24,729 nt of DNA from a virus. Shown piece after piece: positions 8,268 through 16,139 of the stretch (position 1 is its first letter; every line of letters starts with the position of its first letter). The notes beneath the pieces are model-generated. The model made no database searches. It was not told the DNA's origin and saw nothing but the letters and a program-made list of their open reading frames with translations. Both the position numbers and the translations under genes were made by a program. The stretch is taken from the IMG/VR virus record IMGVR_UViG_3300042446_000030, positions 1 through 24,729 of that record; one strand, written 5' to 3'.

Positions 8268-8295
8268 AGTTATTCATATGATGGCTGACATAGCC

Positions 8296-8324
8296 TTTAT
8301 ACCACGCTGTCAAGCATTTGTCAA
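8296..8324 (-). promoter_or_regulatory. Antisense sigma70-like promoter upstream of gene 55
   Basis: Read on the minus strand: TTGACA (8324-8319), 17-base spacer, TATAAA (8301-8296). It points away from gene 55 and back across the 93-residue gene. On the plus strand the same bases hold two TGTCAA copies spaced 11 bases apart (8308-8313 and 8319-8324), so the site could instead be an operator. Confidence 0.5.
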
Positions 8325-8341
8325 TAGAAAAGTGAGATTGA

Positions 8342-8923
8342 ATGAAAAAAGTTACAGTGCATTATGTAGACAACAAAAAGTTCTACGAAGAGATCCTAAA
8401 ATACAGAGAGAATGTCCAGAAAGCAAGAGCTGAAGGTAAACAAGATCCACGTTTACCAGAATACATTGGTGAGTGTATTTACAAGATCGCAAAGAAACTT
8501 TCCACTATGCCAAGGTTCATCAACTACTCTTACCGTGATGAGATGATATCCGATGGCATTGAAAACTGTATAATGTATTTCAAAGATTACAATCCAGAGA
8601 TCGGACAGAATCCATTTGCGTATTTCACACAAATCATATATTATGCTTTTCTTAGACGAATAGGAAAAGAAGAGAAGAACAGATATATCATATATAAGAA
8701 TTATCAGGAAAGTATCGTCAACTCGGGCAACTCTGGATTCCTTGTAGATAATGATGATAATCACTTGATGCCAACTCAGATGTATGATAATATCAATGAC
8801 TTCATGGCAAAGTTTGAAAAGAGAGAACACGAAAAGAAAGTAAAGCGTAAGCAAACAAAAGAAGGCTTACAGAAATTTTATGAGGAAGAAAAAGATGAGC
8901 AACGAAGTGCCGTTTCAGATTGA
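8342..8923 (+). CDS. 55: Late-transcription sigma factor (T4 gp55-like)
   Basis: A 193-residue protein (T4 gp55 is 185) of the minimal sigma family that directs host RNA polymerase to TATAAATA late promoters, with help from the sliding clamp gp45 and a co-activator. The recognisable part is a region-2-like helix bundle: YIGECIYKIAKKLSTMPRF, then DEMISDGIENCIMYFKDYNP (residues about 62-81), then NPFAYFTQIIYYAFLRRI, as in sigma region 2.1-2.4. There is no region 4 for -35 recognition, as expected. Matching late promoters occur at 2363, 3601 and 5062. The 74-base gap before it holds only the antisense promoter-like site; no clear forward promoter is seen. Confidence 0.93.
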   Translation: MKKVTVHYVDNKKFYEEILKYRENVQKARAEGKQDPRLPEYIGECIYKIAKKLSTMPRFINYSYRDEMISDGIENCIMYFKDYNPEIGQNPFAYFTQIIYYAFLRRIGKEEKNRYIIYKNYQESIVNSGNSGFLVDNDDNHLMPTQMYDNINDFMAKFEKREHEKKVKRKQTKEGLQKFYEEEKDEQRSAVSD

Positions 8924-9083
8924 ACACCTGATCAATAGCCTACTGAATAAGAAGGAAAATGTTCACTTGAGACAAAACTACAGACAAAGATTAGTTAGCA
9001 TACAAGAAGCACTTGACAAAGCTGTAAAAAAGTACGATAATGAACTCTATATAGCTAACACTCAAGGAAAGAAAAAGGCATAA
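8895..9083 (+). CDS. Small protein between 55 and 47, unknown function
   Basis: A 62-residue protein if started at ATG 8895, chosen because GAGGA lies 8 bases upstream; an in-frame start at 8880 has no such site. It overlaps the last 29 bases of gene 55. Residues are mostly helical and basic toward the end (KKYDNELYIANTQGKKKA), with IEHLINSLLNKKENVHLR near the start. No domain is recognised. Its stop overlaps the start of gene 47 (TAATG), suggesting translational coupling. Confidence 0.65.
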   Translation: MSNEVPFQIEHLINSLLNKKENVHLRQNYRQRLVSIQEALDKAVKKYDNELYIANTQGKKKA

Positions 9084-10165
9084 TGGCCAAAGTAGCATTG
9101 ATTACCGATACTCATTGGGGAGTCAGGAATGATTCCCCAATCTTCTTGGACTATTTCAAGAAGTGTGTGGATGAATTCTTTCTACCTACAATCAAAGCCA
9201 ACTATGTTACCGATATCATTCATCTCGGTGATTTGGTAGATAGACGCAAGTATGTAAACATCAATACCGCATATCGTCTTCGCACAGACTTCCTTGAGAA
9301 GATCGAAGATGCTGGTATTCCGATGCATGTCATTGCTGGCAACCATGATGAGTATTATAAGGATACATATAAGATCAATGCTCTTGAAGAGTTGGTTGGT
9401 GATAGGTATGAATACATTACCACACATTCTACTCCTTACACTCTAAATATTAGTGCGTGTGAGATTCTGCTTATGCCTTGGATTACTAAGGATAACGAGC
9501 AACAAGCGTTTGACGCAATCAACAATAGCAAAGCACCCATTCTAATGGGCCACTTAGAACTGGAAGGTTTTGAGTTTTATAAAGGACAAGTATCAGACCA
9601 TGGACAAAGTTCTAGCATTTTTAGCCGCTTTGTTAGTGTTTACAGTGGGCATTATCATCACCGTAGTAGCCGCAACAATATTCACTATCTGGGTGCTTTT
9701 TCTGAGCACATTTGGAGTGATTATAACGATCCTCGCGGGTTCTCAATACTTGATACAGAAACACTGGAAGTTACTTTCTATCGTAACCCTTTTAGTATTT
9801 TTCATATGGTATCTTACGATGATGTGAAGCATCCTGATATCATTGAGAAGATTCAGGCCACAGATTACAGCAAGTATAAGGACACATATGTTAAGATTGT
9901 ATGTGTGAACAAGTCGAATCCATTTGCGTTTGATATGCTTCTGGAAAAGCTACATCAGGAATCTCCAGCAGATATCTCTATCGTTGAAGATATCAATATG
10001 TTTACCGATACCAATCCGGATGAGCTTGTAGATCAAGCACAAGACACTCCTACCATTCTCGACAGTTACATTTCTAACTTGACTTTACCTGTAGATAATG
10101 ATAAGATGAAAACTTATATGCGTGAAGTATATGTGGAAGCTATATCATTGGAGAATGTGGAATGA
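9083..10165 (+). CDS. 47: gp47-like Mre11/SbcD nuclease subunit
   Basis: A 360-residue calcineurin-fold nuclease, partner of gp46, that resects DNA ends for recombination-dependent replication and degrades host DNA in T4. Metal-binding motifs appear in order: DTHWG (Asp9, His11), GDLVDRR (Asp50), GNHDE (Asn87, His88), GHLE (His157) and SGHYHH (His190, His192). Length fits T4 gp47 (about 339). It starts at a TAATG junction and its stop overlaps the next start by ATGA. A second reading frame inside it is discussed separately. Confidence 0.95.
   Translation: MAKVALITDTHWGVRNDSPIFLDYFKKCVDEFFLPTIKANYVTDIIHLGDLVDRRKYVNINTAYRLRTDFLEKIEDAGIPMHVIAGNHDEYYKDTYKINALEELVGDRYEYITTHSTPYTLNISACEILLMPWITKDNEQQAFDAINNSKAPILMGHLELEGFEFYKGQVSDHGQSSSIFSRFVSVYSGHYHHRSSRNNIHYLGAFSEHIWSDYNDPRGFSILDTETLEVTFYRNPFSIFHMVSYDDVKHPDIIEKIQATDYSKYKDTYVKIVCVNKSNPFAFDMLLEKLHQESPADISIVEDINMFTDTNPDELVDQAQDTPTILDSYISNLTLPVDNDKMKTYMREVYVEAISLENVE
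9600..9827 (+). CDS. Possible overprinted membrane protein inside gene 47
   Basis: An alternative +1-frame ORF inside gene 47 that would give 75 residues from ATG 9600, beginning M-D-K-V and then about three hydrophobic segments (roughly residues 4-22, 25-44 and 53-70). The topology resembles a small inner-membrane protein. AAAGGA lies about 13 bases upstream, longer than ideal. Hydrophobic shadow frames arise by chance where third codon positions are T-rich, so this is only a candidate. Confidence 0.18.
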   Translation: MDKVLAFLAALLVFTVGIIITVVAATIFTIWVLFLSTFGVIITILAGSQYLIQKHWKLLSIVTLLVFFIWYLTMM

Positions 10166-10353
10166 ACCCTGAATACGCACACATCGGTGCCGCCGATGAT
10201 AAACTCATTGAAGAGATGGCCGAACTAACAAAGGAACTTTGTAAGGTCAAGCGTTTCGGTATGAGTGATAGGAATCGTGAGAACATTATTCTTGAGATTG
10301 GTGATGTTGAATACCGTCTCAACGAATACAAGCAACTCATGGGTATTCCATGA
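10162..10353 (+). CDS. Short MazG-like all-alpha NTP pyrophosphohydrolase
   Basis: A 63-residue helical protein with the ExxE...ExxD metal motif of all-alpha NTP-pyrophosphatases: EEMAEL near residue 17, a short basic segment KVKRFG, then EIGDVE near residue 45. Such short MazG-like proteins occur in many phages and may hydrolyse non-canonical or excess nucleoside triphosphates. It is less than half the length of full MazG domains, so it would have to work as an oligomer. It overlaps both neighbours by ATGA. Together with gp1 and dUTPase in this window it fits nucleotide pool control. Catalytic activity is inferred. Confidence 0.62.
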   Translation: MNPEYAHIGAADDKLIEEMAELTKELCKVKRFGMSDRNRENIILEIGDVEYRLNEYKQLMGIP

Positions 10354-10577
10354 GTGAAGCAGAGATATCGGAAAAGTGCTATGCTATCCTGACTAATGAA
10401 GTTATGCCAAGAGCAAAGAAGTTAGGGCTAACACTAAATGAGTTTTGTGATCCTACAGCAGCAGGCGCATTAGCAAGACTTGAATACGATGGTATTATCA
10501 CAAGGAATACTCTTAGAGAGATCCTTGATGAAAGAGTGAAAGAAATTCAAAAGAATGATAACATTCAAGAAGGTTAA
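10350..10577 (+). CDS. Small helical protein, unknown
   Basis: A 75-residue protein with two parts: a helix followed by NEVMPRAKKLGLTLNEF, then ALARLEYDGIITRNTLREILDERVKE. The second part vaguely recalls the C-terminal helical tail of GatB/YqeY proteins (a G-I-I/S turn followed by an amphipathic helix), but I cannot support that beyond pattern similarity. It starts in an ATGA overlap and its end overlaps the start of gene 46 by 23 bases, so it is tied to the 47-46 operon by translation. Confidence 0.6.
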   Translation: MSEAEISEKCYAILTNEVMPRAKKLGLTLNEFCDPTAAGALARLEYDGIITRNTLREILDERVKEIQKNDNIQEG

Positions 10578-12267
10578 GTGGAAGAACCTACTATCTACAG
10601 GCAACCAGTTTACTGAGATCGATCTAGTTTCCGCAAAAACAAATCTAATCATTGGCGCTAATGGTCATGGCAAATCCACTATTCTGGATGCCATGACGTT
10701 TGTGCTTTTTGGTAAGGCATTCCGTAACATCAATAAGCCGACGCTGGTCAATTCAGTGAACGGTAAAGATTGCGTTGTGGAGATTGATTTCAATACAAAC
10801 GGTAAAGAGTATCGAATCATTCGTGGTATCAAGCCCAACATCTTTGAGATTTGGGTAGATGGTACGATGATCAATCAGGACTCGGCCTCGCGCGACTATC
10901 AAGAGTACCTTGAGAAGTTCATCCTCAAAATGAACTACAAAGCCTTCACACAGATTGTCATTCTTGGTTCTGCTTCTTTTGTTCCTTTCATGCAGTTATC
11001 CCCTGCTGATCGTCGTGCTATCATCGAAGGTCTGTTAGACATTCAAATCTTCTCGGTAATGAATGTACTGATGAAGCAACGAGCTTTGGAAAACAAGCAG
11101 GGCCTTGAGAAGAACCGTATCGAACTTTCTTCCAAGAAGGATCGCAAGTCTTTCATCGAAAAGACACTTTCTGGACTCAAGAAGAATAGCAAAGACAGAT
11201 TGGATGAACTTGAGGAACAACTGAAAGATTATAACAACCAGAAGCGTAATCTGCTTTTGGAAGTGGAAAAACTTGTAGAAGAGCGCAAGGCTTTACAGGC
11301 AGATGTGAATGATCTGGACAATATCAAGAAACAGTTCCATGATGCCATCAAACTTTATACTCAGGCTGATACCGAAGCCAAGAGACTTGATACTGAAAAG
11401 GATATGCTAAAGGCAACTGACGAATGCCCAACTTGTAAACAACACATCGAAGAAAGTTTTAAATCAAGGCGTGTATTACACCTTGCTAATGAAATTGGCA
11501 AACTTTGTATTCACGCAACTACATTAGAAGGTAGTTCGAATAGATTGCTGGAAACTATTAATGAAAAAGAAAAGAAGGTAAAACGTATTCAAGGTATTAC
11601 CGCTGATATCTCGGCCAAGAAACAGACGATGATGCACTTGGTATCAGTCATTAATGATACCGATGATGCTATTGAAAAAATTAATACGGCTGACAAGCTT
11701 GTTCAAGATGCAGAACAGGACTTGGAAACTGTAGACACGGAAATACATGTCCTACAGTCTATCCAGTCTGATTGGTTGGAAGATCGTAAGTACATTGAGA
11801 CTGCACTGGCGCTATTGAAAGATGGTGGTATCAAGACCAAGATTATCAAGCAATACATTCCAATCATCAATAAGCTCGTTAATAAATACCTCGCTCAGAT
11901 GGGATTCTTTGTAAACTTTAACATTGACGAAAACTTCAATGAAGTGATCAAGTCCAGATATCGTGATGAGTTTTCCTATGCGAACTTCTCGGAAGGTGAG
12001 AAGACACGTATTGATTTGGCGCTAATGTTTACTTGGCGTACAATTGCCAAGATGAAAAATTCCGTCAATACGAATCTGTTGATACTGGATGAAATCTTAG
12101 ATGGAAGTCTTGATGCCAATGGCACTGATGAATTCCTAAAGATAATTCAGACCTTGACAGATGATACAAATACGTTTATAATATCGCACAAGACTGATGC
12201 AATTGCCGATAAGTTCGACAAGACTTACCGATTCGAGAAAATCAAAAACTTTAGCAGGTTAGTATAA
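10555..12267 (+). CDS. 46: gp46-like Rad50/SbcC ATPase subunit
   Basis: A 570-residue SMC-like ATPase, partner of gp47 in the phage Mre11-Rad50 complex. Walker A GANGHGKST lies at 34-42, a long coiled coil at about 170-430 is split by the zinc-hook motif Cys291-P-T-Cys294, the ABC signature NFSEGEK is at 477-483, Walker B ILDE at 510-513, and a switch His in ISHK at 545. Length fits T4 gp46 (560). The start at 10555 reads M-I-T-F-K-K-V-K-W-K-N-L, a canonical beginning of this family, although the ribosome-binding site is weak and lies within the previous gene. It ends in a TAATG junction. Confidence 0.96.
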   Translation: MITFKKVKWKNLLSTGNQFTEIDLVSAKTNLIIGANGHGKSTILDAMTFVLFGKAFRNINKPTLVNSVNGKDCVVEIDFNTNGKEYRIIRGIKPNIFEIWVDGTMINQDSASRDYQEYLEKFILKMNYKAFTQIVILGSASFVPFMQLSPADRRAIIEGLLDIQIFSVMNVLMKQRALENKQGLEKNRIELSSKKDRKSFIEKTLSGLKKNSKDRLDELEEQLKDYNNQKRNLLLEVEKLVEERKALQADVNDLDNIKKQFHDAIKLYTQADTEAKRLDTEKDMLKATDECPTCKQHIEESFKSRRVLHLANEIGKLCIHATTLEGSSNRLLETINEKEKKVKRIQGITADISAKKQTMMHLVSVINDTDDAIEKINTADKLVQDAEQDLETVDTEIHVLQSIQSDWLEDRKYIETALALLKDGGIKTKIIKQYIPIINKLVNKYLAQMGFFVNFNIDENFNEVIKSRYRDEFSYANFSEGEKTRIDLALMFTWRTIAKMKNSVNTNLLILDEILDGSLDANGTDEFLKIIQTLTDDTNTFIISHKTDAIADKFDKTYRFEKIKNFSRLV

Positions 12268-12593
12268 TGACAGTGAAAGAAACAGCAGAATACGATAACT
12301 TCCTTGGTAAGAAGGAAGAAGTTGCTAAACCAGCAGCACTCTTTGATATTGAAGAGACTGAGGAAGGTGAGCGTGAAAAGCTTTGGGTAGGAATGCCTGA
12401 GTTTGAACAGAAGGATAATCCTCCGTTCAAGACAATCTATGTTCACTTCCGTAACAAGGAAGACTTTGATCAATTCGTATCAAAGTATAAGAACCTGGAT
12501 GAGGAACAGAATATCACACCTAAGACTAAGAGTATGTGGTATCCGCATCTTGATAAGGATGAAAACTCACTCAAGCGTTGGTTTGAAGAATGA
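12267..12593 (+). CDS. Conserved phage protein with GMPEF and TKSMWYP motifs
   Basis: A 108-residue protein. After an acidic leader, residues 40-95 read VGMPEFEQKDNPPFKTIYVHF, an acidic helix EDFDQFVSKY, then TPKTKSMWYP. This arrangement recurs in uncharacterised phage and mobile-element proteins found beside ParB-like or DNA-modification genes, to my recollection. Here it lies directly before a predicted TET-associated glycosyltransferase and overlaps it by ATGA, which supports a linked role. The biochemical function is unknown. Confidence 0.7.
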   Translation: MTVKETAEYDNFLGKKEEVAKPAALFDIEETEEGEREKLWVGMPEFEQKDNPPFKTIYVHFRNKEDFDQFVSKYKNLDEEQNITPKTKSMWYPHLDKDENSLKRWFEE

Positions 12594-13564
12594 CGAATCC
12601 AGCTCATCCAGTTTATATCATATCAAAAGGTAGACATGAAAGCATGTTTACCTCGCGCTCACTCGCGCGTATGAAGATTCCACATTACATAGCAATTGAG
12701 CCACAGGATGAAAAGTTATATGACACTGCTCTTGATACGTTTAATATTCGGGATTACGTTACTCTGCTTGTTGCTCCTTTCAGTAATCATGGCGATGGAC
12801 CCGGTCGCGCTAGAAACTGGTGTTGGGATCATTCAATCTCAATAGGTGCTGAGAAGCACTGGGTATGTGATGATAACATTTCAGATTTCTACCGTCTACA
12901 TAAGAACCAACGCATTCGTGTGGAATCTGGTGTAATCTTCAAGGCCGCAGAAGACTTTGTTGATCGCTTTGAGAATGTTCCTATCTCAGGCTTTCAGTAT
13001 CGGTTCTTCATTGCGCCAAATCAGTCATACTATCCATTCACGCCAAACACTCGTATCTATTCCACTCTACTCATCTCTAACGATTGCAAACATCGTTGGC
13101 GCGGCAGATATAATGAAGACACTGATATTTGTCTAAGAGTTCTAAAAGATGGTGACTGTACTATTCAGTTTAATGCCTTTCTGCAAGGCAAGTCTGCCAC
13201 TCAAACTGTGAAGGGTGGTAATACTGCTGAGTTCTATCACGCGGAAGGTGAACTAGACAGAAGCAAGTGGCGTGAAGGTCAAATGAACGCAACTGGCACT
13301 GTGAACAAATCGCAGATGCTGGTCGATATGCATCCCGATGTTGCTAAACTTGTTTGGAAATATGGACGCTGGCATCACCATGTTGATTATCTTCCGTTCC
13401 AAAAGCCAGAGCGGGAACTGAATCCAGAACAGTTACAGATCCGTCGAAATCTCGGTTTGGGTCCAGAAGATAATCGGTTGAGATTGAAACCTGGTGTTGA
13501 TCTTTCAAAGTTACCTAAGGTCAATAACTACGGTATGGTTCTCAAAAAGATATCAAAGACTTAG
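12590..13564 (+). CDS. TET-associated (GREB1-like) glycosyltransferase, predicted DNA-modifying
   Basis: A 324-residue protein matching the TAGT family, predicted from comparative genomics to glycosylate modified bases in phage DNA. Key features are YIISKGR at 9-15, IEPQ at 36-39, G-R-A-R-N at 72-76, HWVCDDN at 90-96 with an acidic Asp94-Asp95 pair as the likely metal/nucleotide-sugar site, F-x-NTRIYS around 150-158, WRGRYNEDTDICLR at 170-183, and a GGNT motif near 209. No TET/JBP oxygenase or base hydroxymethylase gene is in this window, so the acceptor is unknown. Codon use is like the neighbouring replication genes. A 315-base gap follows. Family assignment is fairly confident; DNA as substrate is inferred. 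Confidence 0.8.
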   Translation: MTNPAHPVYIISKGRHESMFTSRSLARMKIPHYIAIEPQDEKLYDTALDTFNIRDYVTLLVAPFSNHGDGPGRARNWCWDHSISIGAEKHWVCDDNISDFYRLHKNQRIRVESGVIFKAAEDFVDRFENVPISGFQYRFFIAPNQSYYPFTPNTRIYSTLLISNDCKHRWRGRYNEDTDICLRVLKDGDCTIQFNAFLQGKSATQTVKGGNTAEFYHAEGELDRSKWREGQMNATGTVNKSQMLVDMHPDVAKLVWKYGRWHHHVDYLPFQKPERELNPEQLQIRRNLGLGPEDNRLRLKPGVDLSKLPKVNNYGMVLKKISKT

Positions 13565-13593
13565 CCGAACCCAATAAAATCAATGACTTAGCC

Positions 13594-13622
13594 ACCAGCC
13601 ATGTGTCCATCGCATGGCTGGT
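13594..13622 (+). other. Perfect hairpin after the glycosyltransferase gene
   Basis: 10-bp perfect inverted repeat ACCAGCCATG / CATGGCTGGT with a 9-base loop, 30 bases after the stop codon, followed by ATGCATTTTG. It could be a weak terminator or an mRNA 3'-end stabilising stem; the T-run is short, so termination is uncertain. This lies in the gene-poor stretch 13565-13879. Confidence 0.6.
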
Positions 13623-13672
13623 ATGCATTTTGACCACTTGTAAAACCGACTTGTCATCCCCATATATAGTAC

Positions 13673-13831
13673 ATGATGATATTGATCCTGAAACTTGAAG
13701 ACTACCTTGCTTATAGCACCATGTATCGCACGTTTATTCCGCCGATACTTGCTCTTAAGTTGCAGATTCGCATTCATAAGATGTTCCCGCGTCTTTTTCC
13801 AGATCGACCGTCCAATCAATCTTATGATTGA
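13673..13831 (+). CDS. Possible 52-residue small protein in the gap
   Basis: A short open frame starting ATGATG, with a hydrophobic start (MMILILKLEDYLAYS), then IPPILALKLQIRIHKMFPRLFP, basic and proline-containing. No good ribosome-binding site precedes either the ATG at 13673 or the internal ATG at 13721. A TATATAGT lies just before it but has no matching -35 box. It ends within the promoter for the next gene. It may be a real leader peptide, a remnant, or chance; it is offered because the surrounding 315 bases otherwise hold only a hairpin and a promoter. Confidence 0.22.
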   Translation: MMILILKLEDYLAYSTMYRTFIPPILALKLQIRIHKMFPRLFPDRPSNQSYD

Positions 13832-13856
13832 CAATCGACCCATATTCGTTTAAGAT
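13828..13856 (+). promoter_or_regulatory. Sigma70-like promoter for the CobT-like gene
   Basis: TTGACA (13828-13833), 17-base spacer, TAAGAT (13851-13856). The ATG at 13880 follows by 23 bases with an AGAGGA ribosome-binding site between. The -35 box sits in a short odd palindrome, GATTG-A-CAATC. Confidence 0.75.
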
Positions 13857-13879
13857 AAGTCCATAATCAAGAGGACATA

Positions 13880-16114
13880 ATGGAAATTACTCACAACCAT
13901 AACGCTAAGTCCCAGCTAGCCAAGTTGCTGGCTACGGAAAACATTACGGTGCAACATTCTGCATCGGCCAAGACCGCTTGGTTCGACGTTAAGAACCGCG
14001 TCCTGATGCTCCCTGTCTGGCGTGAGATGTCGGATGATCTTTACGATATGCTGGTCGTCCATGAGGTTGGCCATGCTCTCGACACGCCTGGTGAAGACTT
14101 TGTAGAGAACCTCAAGGCTATCGCAGCCCGTCTTGGAGAGACTTCCAATCGTGCTCTGGGTGCTATCAAGGGCTTTGTAAATGTCATTGAAGACGCCCGT
14201 ATTGACAAGCGCCAGAAGCGCCGCTTCCCTGGGGCTCGTCGGAACTACATCAAGGGCTATGCCGAACTAATCGAAAAGGACTTTTTCGGTACCGCAACTA
14301 AGGACGTTAACTCTATGTCCTTTATCGACCGCCTCAACATTTACTGTAAGGGTGGCGTTATGCTCGGTATCAACTTCTCTCCTGAAGAGAAGGTAATGCT
14401 CCGTAAGGTTGAAGCGGCCGAGACCTTTGAAGAGGTTCTGGCTCTTACTGAGGAAATCTATCGCTGGTCTAAGCAGCAGATGGAAAATCAGCAGGAAGAA
14501 GAAAACGGCCCGGACATGATGAAAGCCAAGACTGGCTTCGGTGATGATTCCGAAGACGGTGAAGATGGTGATGAATTCGAGTTCGGCGATGATGAAGACG
14601 CCGAGTCCGATCCTTCGCAGTCCAGCCAGTCTATGTCTCAGGATGATGATGGAGACGGCGACGAGGATGGCGATGAGGACGAGGACGAGCGTAACGGTTC
14701 CGCTTCTACCGAAGACGGTGAGAAGGAAGACGCCGAGTCCGACGCTGGTACTGCTACCAACGGTGATGATGTTCCCGAGTCCGAGACTGAAAAGGCTTGG
14801 CAGGAAAAGCAGAATGACCTGGTTATCGATTCGGAATATGATTACGTCTATGCCAAGCTTCCGAAGATTGCAGATTATGACCGTACGGTTCATGACTTCA
14901 AGGTCGTGCTTGATGATCAGCGGGCAGAACTGGCTCGCCGTAGGTTTGATCCGGATTGGCTTCTTGCCGTTCGCAAGGAACTCAATCAGTTCAAGTCCAG
15001 CGAAAACTCGGCCATTTCATTCATGGTCAAGGAATTCGAAATGCGTAAGTCCGCAGACGAATATTCCCGCACCAGCACCGCCAAGACTGGTATGCTTGAC
15101 ACTAACAAGCTCCACTCTTATCGGTATAATGATGATCTGTTCCGTCGTATCACTACGGTAGCAAGCGGCAAGAACCACGGCTTTGTCATGTTTGTTGACT
15201 GGTCAAGCTCTATGGATACAAATCTGCGGAAGACTGTCCGACAGTTGCTTTCACTGGTAATGTTCTGTAAGCGAGTCCAGATCCCGTTCGAGGTCTACGC
15301 TTTCCGTTGTGTCTCTTATAGCGACAATGAACGGACTCGGTTGTCGGCTGGCTTCACTAAGAATACCAACGAAATTTGTGTTGATAGTTTTGTTGCCCGA
15401 AACTTGCTTTCATCCCGAATGAAAATTCAGGAACTGAATGACGCAATGTACCATCTGTTTATTATGTCTTCCCGACATGGTGGTCTGGCTTGTGATGACT
15501 TGACTTCCACGCCGCTCAATCCTTGTATTGTGGCTGCTTCGGAAATTGTCAATCGTTTCAAGGCCAAGTCCAAGGTACAGATTGTCAATACGGTATTCAT
15601 TACTGATGGTGATTCCGATCCTATGTCTGGTTCAATCAACGGTGTGAACATCGGCTGGAAGCCGCGTAAGATTATCATTCAGGACGATATCACCAAGAAG
15701 ACTTATGACCTTCCGGCTGTAAAGTATTCTAGTCATGCGTTTCGGAATGATAACATCACTCCTGTCCTTCTTAAGATCCTGAAGGATCGGACTGATTGTA
15801 ATCTGATTGGCTTCTTCATTAACTCCAACGGCTTCAAGCGTGTTTATGACCGCTACCATGGTTATGGAAATGCTGCTCACCGTGGTAAGGCTGCCACTTG
15901 CTGGAAAGACAACGGCTTCTTCGGTGTGACTTCCGCTGGTTATGATGAATACTATATCATTAACGCCTTGACCTTCAACGTTTCCAGTGGAAATCTTGTG
16001 GTTGCTAAGGATGCCACTCGCCGTGGTCTTGCCTCGGCGTTCATTAAGTTCTCGGAAAAGAAGTCAATTTCCCGAGTTCTACTCACTCAGGTTGTCAAGC
16101 GAATTGCCGCTTGA
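13880..16114 (+). CDS. CobT-like protein: HExxH metallopeptidase-like plus VWA domain
   Basis: A 744-residue protein of the phage CobT-like family. Residues 1-200 form a metallopeptidase-like domain with VVHEVGHAL (His61, Glu62, His65) and NVIEDARID, whose Glu104 is a likely third zinc ligand. Residues 205-305 are a very acidic low-complexity linker (DDDGDGDEDGDEDEDE). Residues 430-650 form a von Willebrand A domain with the MIDAS motif D-W-S-S-S (Asp440, Ser442, Ser444) and TDGDSD near 575. In bacteria CobT pairs with the CobS AAA+ ATPase in cobaltochelatase. In phages the pair more likely forms a MoxR-VWA remodelling machine, since no CobN is seen. The partner ATPase follows at once. Base composition is markedly richer in G+C than in flanking genes, suggesting transfer. 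Confidence 0.85.
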   Translation: MEITHNHNAKSQLAKLLATENITVQHSASAKTAWFDVKNRVLMLPVWREMSDDLYDMLVVHEVGHALDTPGEDFVENLKAIAARLGETSNRALGAIKGFVNVIEDARIDKRQKRRFPGARRNYIKGYAELIEKDFFGTATKDVNSMSFIDRLNIYCKGGVMLGINFSPEEKVMLRKVEAAETFEEVLALTEEIYRWSKQQMENQQEEENGPDMMKAKTGFGDDSEDGEDGDEFEFGDDEDAESDPSQSSQSMSQDDDGDGDEDGDEDEDERNGSASTEDGEKEDAESDAGTATNGDDVPESETEKAWQEKQNDLVIDSEYDYVYAKLPKIADYDRTVHDFKVVLDDQRAELARRRFDPDWLLAVRKELNQFKSSENSAISFMVKEFEMRKSADEYSRTSTAKTGMLDTNKLHSYRYNDDLFRRITTVASGKNHGFVMFVDWSSSMDTNLRKTVRQLLSLVMFCKRVQIPFEVYAFRCVSYSDNERTRLSAGFTKNTNEICVDSFVARNLLSSRMKIQELNDAMYHLFIMSSRHGGLACDDLTSTPLNPCIVAASEIVNRFKAKSKVQIVNTVFITDGDSDPMSGSINGVNIGWKPRKIIIQDDITKKTYDLPAVKYSSHAFRNDNITPVLLKILKDRTDCNLIGFFINSNGFKRVYDRYHGYGNAAHRGKAATCWKDNGFFGVTSAGYDEYYIINALTFNVSSGNLVVAKDATRRGLASAFIKFSEKKSISRVLLTQVVKRIAA

Positions 16115-16117
16115 CAA
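16092..16117. other. 10-bp palindrome across the cobT-like stop codon and next promoter
   Basis: Perfect inverted repeat TTGTCAAGCG - aattgc - CGCTTGACAA. The right arm contains the whole -35 box of the promoter at 16111 and the stop codon of the preceding gene. It may be an operator or an RNA stem at the 3' end of the upstream message. No T-run follows, so it is not a classic terminator. Confidence 0.6.
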
Positions 16118-16139
16118 TCACCTCTTCCTAGTCTATAAT
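16111..16139 (+). promoter_or_regulatory. Consensus sigma70-like promoter for the CobS-like ATPase
   Basis: TTGACA (16111-16116), 17-base spacer, TATAAT (16134-16139): both boxes are perfect. The ATG at 16178 follows with an AAAGGA site. The -35 box overlaps the stop codon of the preceding gene. Confidence 0.93.

Noticed and set aside
13663-13670. TATATAGT in the gap as a promoter -10 box
   Set aside because: No acceptable -35 box at 16-18 bases upstream and no extended -10 TG.
13580-13843. 87-codon minus-strand frame in the gap
   Set aside because: Its start overlaps the plus-strand promoter, no minus-strand promoter or ribosome-binding site was found, and the protein has no recognisable pattern. 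Not fully excluded.
14267-14893. 208-codon minus-strand frame and an overlapping plus-strand alternative frame in the CobT-like gene
   Set aside because: Both are by-products of the repetitive acidic GAT/GAC/GAG-rich linker and show no family features.
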